64,000 nucleotides of DNA from Solilutibacter pythonis (GTDB lineage: Bacteria; Pseudomonadota; Gammaproteobacteria; Xanthomonadales; Xanthomonadaceae), in NCBI RefSeq assembly GCF_003697345.1, contig NZ_RFLY01000011.1, forward strand, positions 33,833-97,832, in the 5' to 3' direction. Made by a program: the position numbers and the translations under genes. Of this stretch, positions 58,271 through 64,000 are shown piece after piece. Each line of letters starts with the position of its first letter. The stretch's first letter is position 1. Below the pieces are notes generated by a model. The model was not told the DNA's origin and searched no databases. It saw nothing but the letters and a program-made list of their open reading frames with translations.

Positions 58271-58303
58271 TTGCATCGTTAGAAAATGATAATTATTCTC
58301 ATT
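58271..58303 (+). promoter_or_regulatory. hemP promoter with Fur box
   Basis: TTGCAT (58271-58276), 17 bases, TATTCT (58294-58299). A Fur-like 19-mer AATGATAATTATTCTCATT (58285-58303) covers the spacer and -10. This is the best Fur match of the three in the window. Confidence 0.82.
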
Positions 58304-58328
58304 GACGAACCTTATACGGAGCTTCGCC

Positions 58329-58541
58329 ATGTTCGATCTCGTCCACCAGACCGCTGCCCATGAACGCGAGATGTCCGGAGCGTTCGGTTTCGACTCGCCG
58401 CGCGACGTACCACCCCGCATCCGCAAGGAAATCAGCAGCGGCGCGCTGCTGGGAGGCGAGCGGGAAATCCTGATTCGTCACGGGGGCGAGTGCTACCGCC
58501 TGCGCCACACGCGCAACAACAAGCTCATCCTGACCAAGTAG
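58329..58541 (+). CDS. hemP: Hemin uptake protein HemP
   Basis: A 70-residue protein from ATG 58329. The C-terminal half is the HemP family pattern: ISSGALLGGEREILIRHGG followed by ECYRLRHTRNNKLILTK. HemP proteins are small helpers of haem uptake and regulation whose expression rises under iron limitation. It leads a hemin locus with a DUF6607 protein and a hemin transport-like gene. A Fur box covers its promoter. A hemin TonB receptor, usually close by, is absent in this window. Confidence 0.92.
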   Translation: MFDLVHQTAAHEREMSGAFGFDSPRDVPPRIRKEISSGALLGGEREILIRHGGECYRLRHTRNNKLILTK

Positions 58542-58798
58542 CCGGGACGCCTGCCGCCGCATTCCTTACGTTCAAGGTAGCCAGCCGCGCCGCACGCAAG
58601 CCAGCCAGTATTCGTACCGCTCGGGAGGCTCCGCCGCCGTCGCGGTCGGCGCCCTCGTTTGCCGCGAGGCCCGTCCGCGCCGCGATACGCCTTCGGGGTG
58701 CGGGTTTAGCCGGTGGCGGCCCGGTTGCCGTCTTGGCGGGGATGCGCTGGCGGCGCGGCGATGTTTCCTTCGATTCGAACCTCCACCGGAGACGCTCC

Positions 58799-59761
58799 AT
58801 GTCCAGCCTTCGTTGTCTGCCGGCGCTATGCGTCGCGTTTTTCGCCAGCACCGCCGCCGCGGAAGCGCCCAAGGGGCCGGCCGGGGCCGATCGCGACGCG
58901 ATCCTCGCCATGCAGGGGGAATACCAGGTTGATTTCGCCTTCGACGAAACCGTGCTGATCGCGCCCGGCTACGCGCGCGCGCCGGCCCAGCGTAGCGGCG
59001 GCGACGAAGTGGTGATCGTGGTGGAGGACAGCGCGCGGCGCATCGTCCTTCAGCATCTGCTAGTCGATGCGAAGAGCGGCCACGTCACCAAGCACTGGCG
59101 GCAGGATTGGGAATACGAAGCGCCGAAACGCTTCGAATTCAGCGCCGACCAGACCTGGCGGATGCGCGCGATCCCCGCCGCGCTCACCCGGGGCGCCTGG
59201 ACCCAATGCGTGTATGAAGTCAACGACGCCCCGCGCTATTGCGGCACCGGCCGCTGGCGCCACCGTGACGGCGTGGCGACCTGGGTGTCCGACCGCGTAT
59301 GGCGGCCTTTGCCGCGCCGCGAGCACACCCGCCGCAGCGACTACAACGCGATGCACGTGGAGAACCGGCATACGATCGTCGCTGGCGGCTGGACCCACGA
59401 GCAGGACAACACCAAGACCGTGCGCCGGGCCGATGGCGGCGAGGAGCGCAGCATCGCCCGCGAATTCGGCTTCAACGATTATCGAAAGACCGCCGAAATC
59501 GATTTCGGCCCGGCTTATCGCTATTGGCGGGCGACCGCGCCGTACTGGTCGCGGGTGCGGGCGCGCTGGCGCCAGGCGCTGGAAAGCGGCGGCCTGCGTC
59601 TTGCCACGAAGATCGACGGCATGGCGTTGATCATGCCGCTGTTCCAGCAGGCCGAACAGGCGCGGTCTGGAAAGCCGGTGGCCGAGCCGGAGATCGAGGC
59701 GCAGTTCCAGCGTTGGGTGAAGCCGCTGCCGCCCGCCGCCGGCGCGCGCGCCGCGCGTTAG
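58799..59761 (+). CDS. DUF6607-family secreted protein
   Basis: A 320-residue protein from ATG 58799. A signal peptide of about 20 residues (ALCVAFFASTAAAEAP) precedes a domain of about 285 residues. Its motifs ILAMQGEYQVDFAFDETV, VTKHWRQDWEYEAPKRFEF and YNAMHVENRHTIV are typical of the DUF6607 family, which is encoded next to hemP in related bacteria. Function unknown; a role in haem or metal binding in the periplasm or outer membrane is likely from context. It is 257 bases from hemP. Confidence 0.82.
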   Translation: MSSLRCLPALCVAFFASTAAAEAPKGPAGADRDAILAMQGEYQVDFAFDETVLIAPGYARAPAQRSGGDEVVIVVEDSARRIVLQHLLVDAKSGHVTKHWRQDWEYEAPKRFEFSADQTWRMRAIPAALTRGAWTQCVYEVNDAPRYCGTGRWRHRDGVATWVSDRVWRPLPRREHTRRSDYNAMHVENRHTIVAGGWTHEQDNTKTVRRADGGEERSIAREFGFNDYRKTAEIDFGPAYRYWRATAPYWSRVRARWRQALESGGLRLATKIDGMALIMPLFQQAEQARSGKPVAEPEIEAQFQRWVKPLPPAAGARAAR

Positions 59762-59781
59762 CCACTTTCGGAGATAGCCCG

Positions 59782-60294
59782 ATGAAATGCCTCCAGAGTC
59801 GTTTCCCACGCGTATCGGTCTCGGCCTTGCCGAAAGATTCGCTGGCCGCGGTCGGCCCCTTGTTGTGCTTGTTCCCGGCCGCCAAACGCAGCGAACTGGG
59901 GGCGCTTGCCGGCGCTTGCGCGGTCTGCGCGGAATGCTGCATCGACGATGACGGCATCCGCGAGAGCGTGCGTTTCCTCGACCAGGAAGGACGCACCTGC
60001 CTGCGCCTGTTCCTGCTGCCCGATAGCGATTACACCGGCTGGGAGCGCCTGCGCGAAGGCATGCCGTGCATCGCCCACGAAGCCCGCCTGTCGACTTGCT
60101 CGCGCTGCGTGGATTTAATGCGCTGCCTCGGCCGGCGCTGGCGCGGGCAGGACTGGATGGCCTCGCTCCTGCGAATCGATTCCGGCTGCCCCGCGCGTCC
60201 GGGTCCACGCATCGCCTCGGCCCGGGTGTCGGCCATCGGGCGCGAGATCGCTTGCCGCATCGCGCGCGCCGAGGGGGCGCCGATACCCGCCTGA
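59782..60294 (+). CDS. Hemin transport-associated cytoplasmic protein
   Basis: A 170-residue protein from ATG 59782, 20 bases after the DUF6607 stop. It starts MKCLQSRFPRVSVSALPKDS, has LCLFPAAKRSELGALAGAC and FLDQEGRTCLRLFLLPDSDY, similar to proteins annotated as hemin transport proteins in Xanthomonas hemP loci. It carries eight or more cysteines, including clusters ACAVCAECC and CSRCVDLMRC, which is unusual for a small cytosolic protein and could bind metal or haem. No signal peptide. Function unknown apart from the hemin context. Confidence 0.62.
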   Translation: MKCLQSRFPRVSVSALPKDSLAAVGPLLCLFPAAKRSELGALAGACAVCAECCIDDDGIRESVRFLDQEGRTCLRLFLLPDSDYTGWERLREGMPCIAHEARLSTCSRCVDLMRCLGRRWRGQDWMASLLRIDSGCPARPGPRIASARVSAIGREIACRIARAEGAPIPA

Positions 60295-60538
60295 AGCACT
60301 GTCACCGCCCCGCTGGCGCACGATCGATACGAGTACCGGATCGGGGTGCCGCCGCCGCGCCCGTGGCGCGCGATCAACGACTGCGCCAGAGGGGGTGCAT
60401 CGGGCGCGCGATCGATGATGAACGCCGGATCGGCGGCGCCGATGCCCGCCGGGCGACATCGGGCCTGGACGCTCGGCGAGAGCGACGGCCGTGGACGACA
60501 TGACGCGGTTGGTCGCGCCGGCCCGAGGCGTGGCGGTT

Positions 60539-60547
60539 TGCGATAAT
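60539..60547 (+). promoter_or_regulatory. Extended -10 upstream of gcvT
   Basis: TGCGATAAT, an extended -10 (TGN plus GATAAT), 27 bases before the gcvT ATG. The -35 region is not recognisable. It lies in a spacer of 279 bases that holds no other feature. Confidence 0.45.
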
Positions 60548-60573
60548 CGCGCTTTCCCATCGCGAGCCATGCC

Positions 60574-61674
60574 ATGACCCAGAAGACCATTCTCAATGAC
60601 ACCCACCGCGCAATGGGCGCGAAGATGGTCGATTTCGGTGGCTGGGACATGCCGATCCACTACGGCTCGCAGATCGACGAACACCACCAGGTGCGCCGCG
60701 ATGCCGGCATGTTCGATGTTTCGCACATGACCGTGGTCGATCTCGAAGGCGCGCGCGCCAGAGCGTTCCTGAAGCGGCTGGTCGCCAACTCGGTGGACAA
60801 GCTGCACAAGCCGGGCAAGGCGCTCTACACCTGCATGTTGAACGACGAAGGCGGGGTGATCGACGACCTGATCGTCTACTACTTGCGCGAGGACTGGTTC
60901 CGCCTGGTGGTCAATGCCGCCACCCGGGACAAGGACATCGCGTGGATCACCGCGCAGGCCAAGGCGTTCGATGTCGAGGTGAAGGCGCGTCCCGAGTTCG
61001 GCATGGTCGCGGTGCAGGGGCCGAACGCGCGCGAGAAGGTGATCGCTCTCCTGAAGGCGTCCGACCGCGAAGCCGCGCGCAAGCTGGCCCGCTTCGCCGC
61101 CCTGGAAACCGAAACCGCCGCCGGTGTGCCGGTCTTCCTCGCCCGCACCGGCTACACCGGCGAGGACGGTTTCGAAGTGATCGTGTCGGCGGCCGATGCC
61201 GTGGCGCTCTGGCATACGTTGCACGAGGCGGGCGTCAAGCCGGCGGGCCTGGGCGCGCGCGACACCTTGCGCCTGGAGGCCGGCATGAACCTCTACGGCC
61301 AGGACATGGACGAATCCGTTTCGCCTTTCGAAGCCGCGCTTGGCTGGACCGTGGCGCTGGACGAAGGCCGTGACTTCAACGGCCGCGCCGTGCTGGAGCG
61401 GCAGAAGGCGGAAGGCGCGCCACGGCAGATGATCGGCATCGTGATGGACGAGAAGGGCGTGTTGCGCCATGGCCAGAAGGTGATGAGCGCGGGCGGCGAG
61501 GGCGAGATTCTTTCCGGCACCTTCTCGCCGACCCTGGGTAAGGCGATCGCCTTCGCCCGCGTTCCGGCTGGCGAGCCGGGCGAAGTGCGTGTGGACATCC
61601 GTGGCCGCGAAGTGCCGGTGCGCGTGGTCAAGTTCCCGTTCGTGCGCGAGGGCAAGCCGCAAGACGGCATCTGA
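60574..61674 (+). CDS. gcvT: Glycine cleavage system T protein
   Basis: A 366-residue aminomethyltransferase that moves the aminomethyl group from the lipoylated H protein to tetrahydrofolate, releasing ammonia. It starts [20 protein letters not shown] and holds [62 protein letters not shown] and the end [15 protein letters not shown]. gcvH follows by 56 bases. gcvP is not in this window. Confidence 0.96.
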   Translation: MTQKTILNDTHRAMGAKMVDFGGWDMPIHYGSQIDEHHQVRRDAGMFDVSHMTVVDLEGARARAFLKRLVANSVDKLHKPGKALYTCMLNDEGGVIDDLIVYYLREDWFRLVVNAATRDKDIAWITAQAKAFDVEVKARPEFGMVAVQGPNAREKVIALLKASDREAARKLARFAALETETAAGVPVFLARTGYTGEDGFEVIVSAADAVALWHTLHEAGVKPAGLGARDTLRLEAGMNLYGQDMDESVSPFEAALGWTVALDEGRDFNGRAVLERQKAEGAPRQMIGIVMDEKGVLRHGQKVMSAGGEGEILSGTFSPTLGKAIAFARVPAGEPGEVRVDIRGREVPVRVVKFPFVREGKPQDGI

Positions 61675-61730
61675 TTCGCTACGATTCACCTATCCGCTTT
61701 CCACTCGCTTCCACAATCTATGGAGTCATC

Positions 61731-62126
61731 ATGAGCAGCGAAATTCCCGGCGATCTGAAGTTTCTCAAGTCCCACGAATGGGTGCGCATCGAAGGCGACC
61801 GCGCGGTCGTCGGCATCTCCGACCATGCGCAGGGCCTGCTCGGCGATCTGGTCTACGTCGAACTGCCCGCGGTGGGCGACGAAGTCGAGGCCGGCAACGC
61901 CGTGGCGGTGGTCGAGTCGGTCAAGGCCGCCTCGGACGTCTACGCGCCGGTCGGTGGCAAGGTGGTCGAGATCAACGAAGCGCTGGCCGACAAGCCCGAG
62001 ACCATCAACCAGGATGCCTTCGGCGAAGGCTGGCTGTTCGCGGTGGAAATGAGCGACCCGGCCGAAGCCGACGCGCTGCTCTCCGCCAATGATTACGCGG
62101 CGGTGATGGAGGACGACGATCACTGA
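61731..62126 (+). CDS. gcvH: Glycine cleavage system H protein
   Basis: A 131-residue lipoyl carrier of the glycine cleavage complex. The lipoylation site is Lys65 in [15 protein letters not shown], and the start [19 protein letters not shown] is typical. It carries the methylamine between GcvP and GcvT. TGGAG lies eight bases before the ATG. A stem-loop follows 25 bases after the stop. Confidence 0.96.
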   Translation: MSSEIPGDLKFLKSHEWVRIEGDRAVVGISDHAQGLLGDLVYVELPAVGDEVEAGNAVAVVESVKAASDVYAPVGGKVVEINEALADKPETINQDAFGEGWLFAVEMSDPAEADALLSANDYAAVMEDDDH

Positions 62127-62151
62127 TCGTCATCGTCATCGAGAGTTCGCG

Positions 62152-62173
62152 ACGGCCGCCATCGGGCGGCCGT
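62152..62173 (+). terminator. Terminator after gcvH
   Basis: ACGGCCGCC (62152-62160) and GGCGGCCGT (62165-62173), loop ATCG. 9-bp stem, followed by TCGCGTTCGC with no run of Ts. Confidence 0.7.
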
Positions 62174-62850
62174 TCGCGTTCGCTCGAAGCGGTTTCGCGC
62201 GCCGATGAAAAAATTTCGCGCAAATCGCCATCCGCGATACATGAAAACGATGCCGACGGGAAAAATCTTTCGCCATCCATCGGTCGATGCCGCTTGTCGC
62301 CGGCTCATCGGCGCGCCTCTTCGGCAGAGGCCGTGCGTGCCTCCCCGAATGTTGATCGGCTGAAGAAAAACCGGCTTTTTTTGCTGTTTTTTCATTCCAT
62401 GCCACGCGCCCGCGTAAGCTCGGTGATGGCGTCTGCGGTGGCGGCGGGAAGTGTTCGCGCCATCAGGCGGGCGGTGGTGGATGTACGCATGCGAAAAAAA
62501 TGCGCGGGACGTGTTGACAGCCTAAAAAACCGTGATTAGGTTTCGCCGAAACGACACGGCTGAACGGAATTGTCCCAGCAACGCGCGAACTCCAGGCACT
62601 CGGCATACCCGGCCCCGGCCATCGCTCCGAAACGGAGCGGGGATCGCTCGGCTTTCCTTCCGGCCATTTCGCTCGAATTGCGCAGACCCGCTCCCCGACT
62701 GGAAGTGGGTCTTTCCATATCCGCGCGTGTATCGCGCGTCATCCCATCCGTTGCCTCGCGCATTGCGCGAGGCCGGTCCGCGTCGGGTCCGACTCCCGCC
62801 GCGCGCGAAGCCTGGGCCGCTATACAAGTCCAATGACGAGGAGCCACATC
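62174..62850. other. Long non-coding region before the H1-like gene
   Basis: This spacer of about 680 bases has several A/T runs (for example 62208-62215, 62384-62396, 62494-62500) in an otherwise GC-rich stretch, and short open frames that lack ribosome binding sites. A strong promoter candidate lies at 62514-62542. A long 5' leader of about 300 bases before the H1-like ATG is implied. No known RNA family was recognised. Confidence 0.5.
62514..62542 (+). promoter_or_regulatory. Putative promoter of the H1-like gene
   Basis: TTGACA (62514-62519), a perfect -35, then 17 bases and TAGGTT, a weak -10. CCTAA and TTAGG half-sites flank the spacer. The start of the H1-like gene is about 310 bases further on. 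Confidence 0.5.
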
Positions 62851-63492
62851 ATGGCCATGAAGAAAGTTGCGAAGAAGCCGGCCGCCAAGAAGGCGGTCAA
62901 AAAGGTAGCGAAGAAACCGGCCGCCAAGAAAGCGGTGACGAAGAAGGCCACCCCCAAGAAAGCCGCTGCCAAGAAAACGGTGAAAAAAGTGGTGAAGAAG
63001 GTTGCCGCCACGAAGACCGCGGCGAAGAAGGCAGTCAAGAAAGTGGTCAAGCAGGTGGCGAAGAAGCTGGCCGCCAAGAAGGCCACGGTGAAGAAAGCGG
63101 TCAAGAAGGTCGCGAAGAAGGCCGCGGTCAAAAAGCCCGCCGCCAAGAAGGCTGCCGTCAAGAAGCCCGTGGCTAAAAAGGCTGTCGTCAAGAAGCCCGC
63201 GGCCAAGAAGGTGGTCAAGAAAGCGGTGAAGCAGGTGGCGAAGAAGCCCGCCGCCAAGAAGGCCGTGGCGAAGAAGCCGGTGCAGAAAGCCGTGAAGAAG
63301 GCCGTGGCGAAGAAGCCGGTGCAGAAGGCGGTGAAGAAGGTCGTGGCGAAGAAGCCGGTGCAGAAGGTCGTGAAGAAGGCCGTGGACAAAAAGCCGGTGG
63401 AGAAGAAGGCGGCGGCAAAGAAGCCCGCCAGAAAACCGGCGGCGAAGAAAGCCCCGGCGGCGATGCCGCCGATGCCGATGCCGATGATCTGA
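62851..63492 (+). CDS. Histone H1-like lysine/alanine-rich DNA-binding protein
   Basis: A 213-residue, very basic protein made almost only of Lys, Ala, Val and Pro. ATG 62851 is preferred as GAGGAG lies eight bases before it (an ATG at 62833 is an alternative). Short repeats such as [15 protein letters not shown] and AVAKKPVQK run the length, ending in a neutral MPPMPMPM tail. It resembles histone H1-like C-terminal domains of bacterial nucleoid proteins and should coat DNA non-specifically. The repetitive DNA makes indels likely. An encoded SET-domain lysine methyltransferase at 1.9 kb is a possible modifier (inference). A strong terminator follows. Confidence 0.9.
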   Translation: MAMKKVAKKPAAKKAVKKVAKKPAAKKAVTKKATPKKAAAKKTVKKVVKKVAATKTAAKKAVKKVVKQVAKKLAAKKATVKKAVKKVAKKAAVKKPAAKKAAVKKPVAKKAVVKKPAAKKVVKKAVKQVAKKPAAKKAVAKKPVQKAVKKAVAKKPVQKAVKKVVAKKPVQKVVKKAVDKKPVEKKAAAKKPARKPAAKKAPAAMPPMPMPMI

Positions 63493-63566
63493 TCGTCGTT
63501 CTCCCACCCGGCTTCCGCGCCCAGGCGGAAGCCGGGGGAAACTTGGGTTCCGGTCGTTCGGATACC

Positions 63567-63593
63567 AAAAACCCGCGCCGGGCGCGGGTTTTT
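63567..63593 (+). terminator. Terminator after the H1-like gene
   Basis: AAAAACCCGCG (63567-63577) and CGCGGGTTTTT (63583-63593), loop CCGGG, ending in a T-tract continued by CTT. A group IIC intron-like sequence begins right after it. Confidence 0.92.
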
Positions 63594-63596
63594 CTT

Positions 63597-63850
63597 GTGC
63601 GTGCTGGGTGGTGCAAGTCCTCTACTCATCTGCCAAGGGGAGGCGTTGGTGGAAGGCAAGTGCGTCGTGGACTGTGCGTGCGAAGGAGGCCAGAAGTGAA
63701 ACGCTGACCTGACGAACAGAGAGTGGATACCGGGCGACACGCTGGGGTGAAACGGCCCGGGAAGCCAAAGCCCGGCACTTGCTGACATGGAGTGGCCCGA
63801 CAGGCATAAGCGGACGGCCAGGTGCGTCATGCCCTGGGAAATCTCGCCTT
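63597..63850 (+). mobile_element. 5' fragment of a group IIC-like intron
   Basis: The segment begins GTGCGTG, matching the GUGCG 5' end of group II introns, directly after a T-tract of a terminator hairpin, which is the insertion site preferred by group IIC introns. It continues GGTGGTGCAAGTCC and contains paired arms such as CCGGGC/GCCCGG (63730-63735 and 63755-63760), consistent with domain I. Around 63850 the intron-like pattern ends; no reverse transcriptase gene or domain V is present. It is therefore a truncated copy. The right edge is approximate. Confidence 0.6.
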
Positions 63851-63858
63851 GTGGATGA

Positions 63859-64000
63859 AAGTCCGATAGCGTTTCGGCTTTCGTCGGTATTGGCGGCGGC
63901 AGCATGACGGTACCGTTGCTCACCTGGCTCGACGTGCCGCCGGTGCGCGCAGTCGGGACTTCCTCGGCCTGCGGGGTGTTCATCGGCCTGGCCAGTGCGT
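63859..64000 (+). pseudogene. TauE/SafE (TSUP) family permease fragment, 5'-truncated
   Basis: An open frame from just after TGA 63856-63858 runs off the right edge. It reads SVSAFVGIGGGSMTVPLL and then RAVGTSSACGVFIGL, the GIGGG and TSSACG motifs of the second half of TSUP-type anion/sulfur-compound permeases. A full gene should have about 120-140 residues before this point, but the stop codon and intron-like sequence lie there instead. The gene has lost its 5' half, probably through a deletion joined to the intron fragment. Whether it is intact further right cannot be seen. Confidence 0.7.

Noticed and set aside
60295..60573. Glycine riboswitch before gcvT
   Set aside because: No paired aptamer pattern or conserved core was recognised; only an extended -10 can be supported.
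62294..62539. 81-residue frame upstream of the H1-like gene
   Set aside because: No ribosome binding site, composition like the noncoding surroundings, and it overlaps the promoter candidate.
62820..63983. 387-residue minus-strand frame antisense to the H1-like gene
   Set aside because: The Phe/Leu/Ala-rich repeats are the complement of Lys-rich codons; no start signal, and it runs across a terminator and the intron fragment.

Overview
The window is GC-rich (roughly two thirds G+C), densely coded DNA with short gaps and many ATGA/GTGA start-stop overlaps. The gene set (SUF operon led by an Rrf2 regulator, hemP next to a DUF6607 gene, two TonB-receptor/PepSY iron loci, a lysine-rich histone H1-like protein, an SAH riboswitch on ahcY and a yybP-ykoY riboswitch on a GDT1-type exporter) points to a gammaproteobacterium of the Lysobacterales (Xanthomonadales), probably Lysobacteraceae. 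It reads as a chromosomal segment. No replication origin, prophage or CRISPR array is visible.

Layout. 1-2.5 kb: end of a class I fructose-bisphosphate aldolase, a small membrane protein whose 3' end has been copied into a 96-bp tandem repeat, a lipoprotein, a SET-domain protein. 2.7-9.4 kb: SUF Fe-S assembly operon (Rrf2 regulator, sufB, sufC, sufD, sufS, a GNAT gene and a Rieske ferredoxin), with a small-protein/nucleotidyltransferase pair between sufB and sufC. 9.5-14 kb: Fur-type siderophore-receptor operon (receptor, DUF3649, PepSY reductase, DUF3325). 14-23.4 kb: RND efflux pair, acetyltransferase, alanine/sodium symporter, TrmH-type methylase, MscL, FAH-family hydrolase, a second Rieske protein. 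23.5-28 kb: SLC13 transporter, trmB, thiG, DUF465 protein, thiS. 28-35.5 kb: autotransporter GDSL esterase, tRNA-Gly(CCC), zinc-protease/RimK pair, two-component system, ilvE, DUF4124 protein. 35.5-47 kb: metF, ahcY and metK (methyl cycle), an S9 peptidase, a striking 13-bp tandem repeat, an SGNH hydrolase, a lipoprotein and an Lnt-like fusion protein. 47-58 kb: OlsF-like acyltransferase fusion, metallophosphoesterase, YdjM-like protein, dusB, a second PepSY/TonB locus, ribokinase, nucleoside transporter, manganese exporter. 58-64 kb: hemP/hemin genes, gcvT-gcvH, the H1-like gene and, right after its terminator, what looks like the 5' part of a group IIC intron joined to a 5'-truncated TauE/SafE (TSUP) gene.

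How the genes work together. Iron is the strongest theme: SUF assembly, two siderophore-uptake loci and the hemin locus, with three similar Fur-like boxes at 14.1, 55.05 and 58.29 kb. The methyl cycle (metK, ahcY, metF) is the second theme, with ahcY behind an SAH riboswitch. Three intergenic regions carry degenerate repeats of roughly 60 to 96 bp at gene 3' ends, and one carries 20 ordered copies of a 13-mer, so local tandem duplication is a recurrent feature of this segment. No wholly new system is evident. The best leads are the nucleotidyltransferase pair inside the suf operon, the blockwise 13-bp array upstream of the SGNH-lipoprotein-Lnt-like cluster, and the truncated intron/TSUP junction at the right end.
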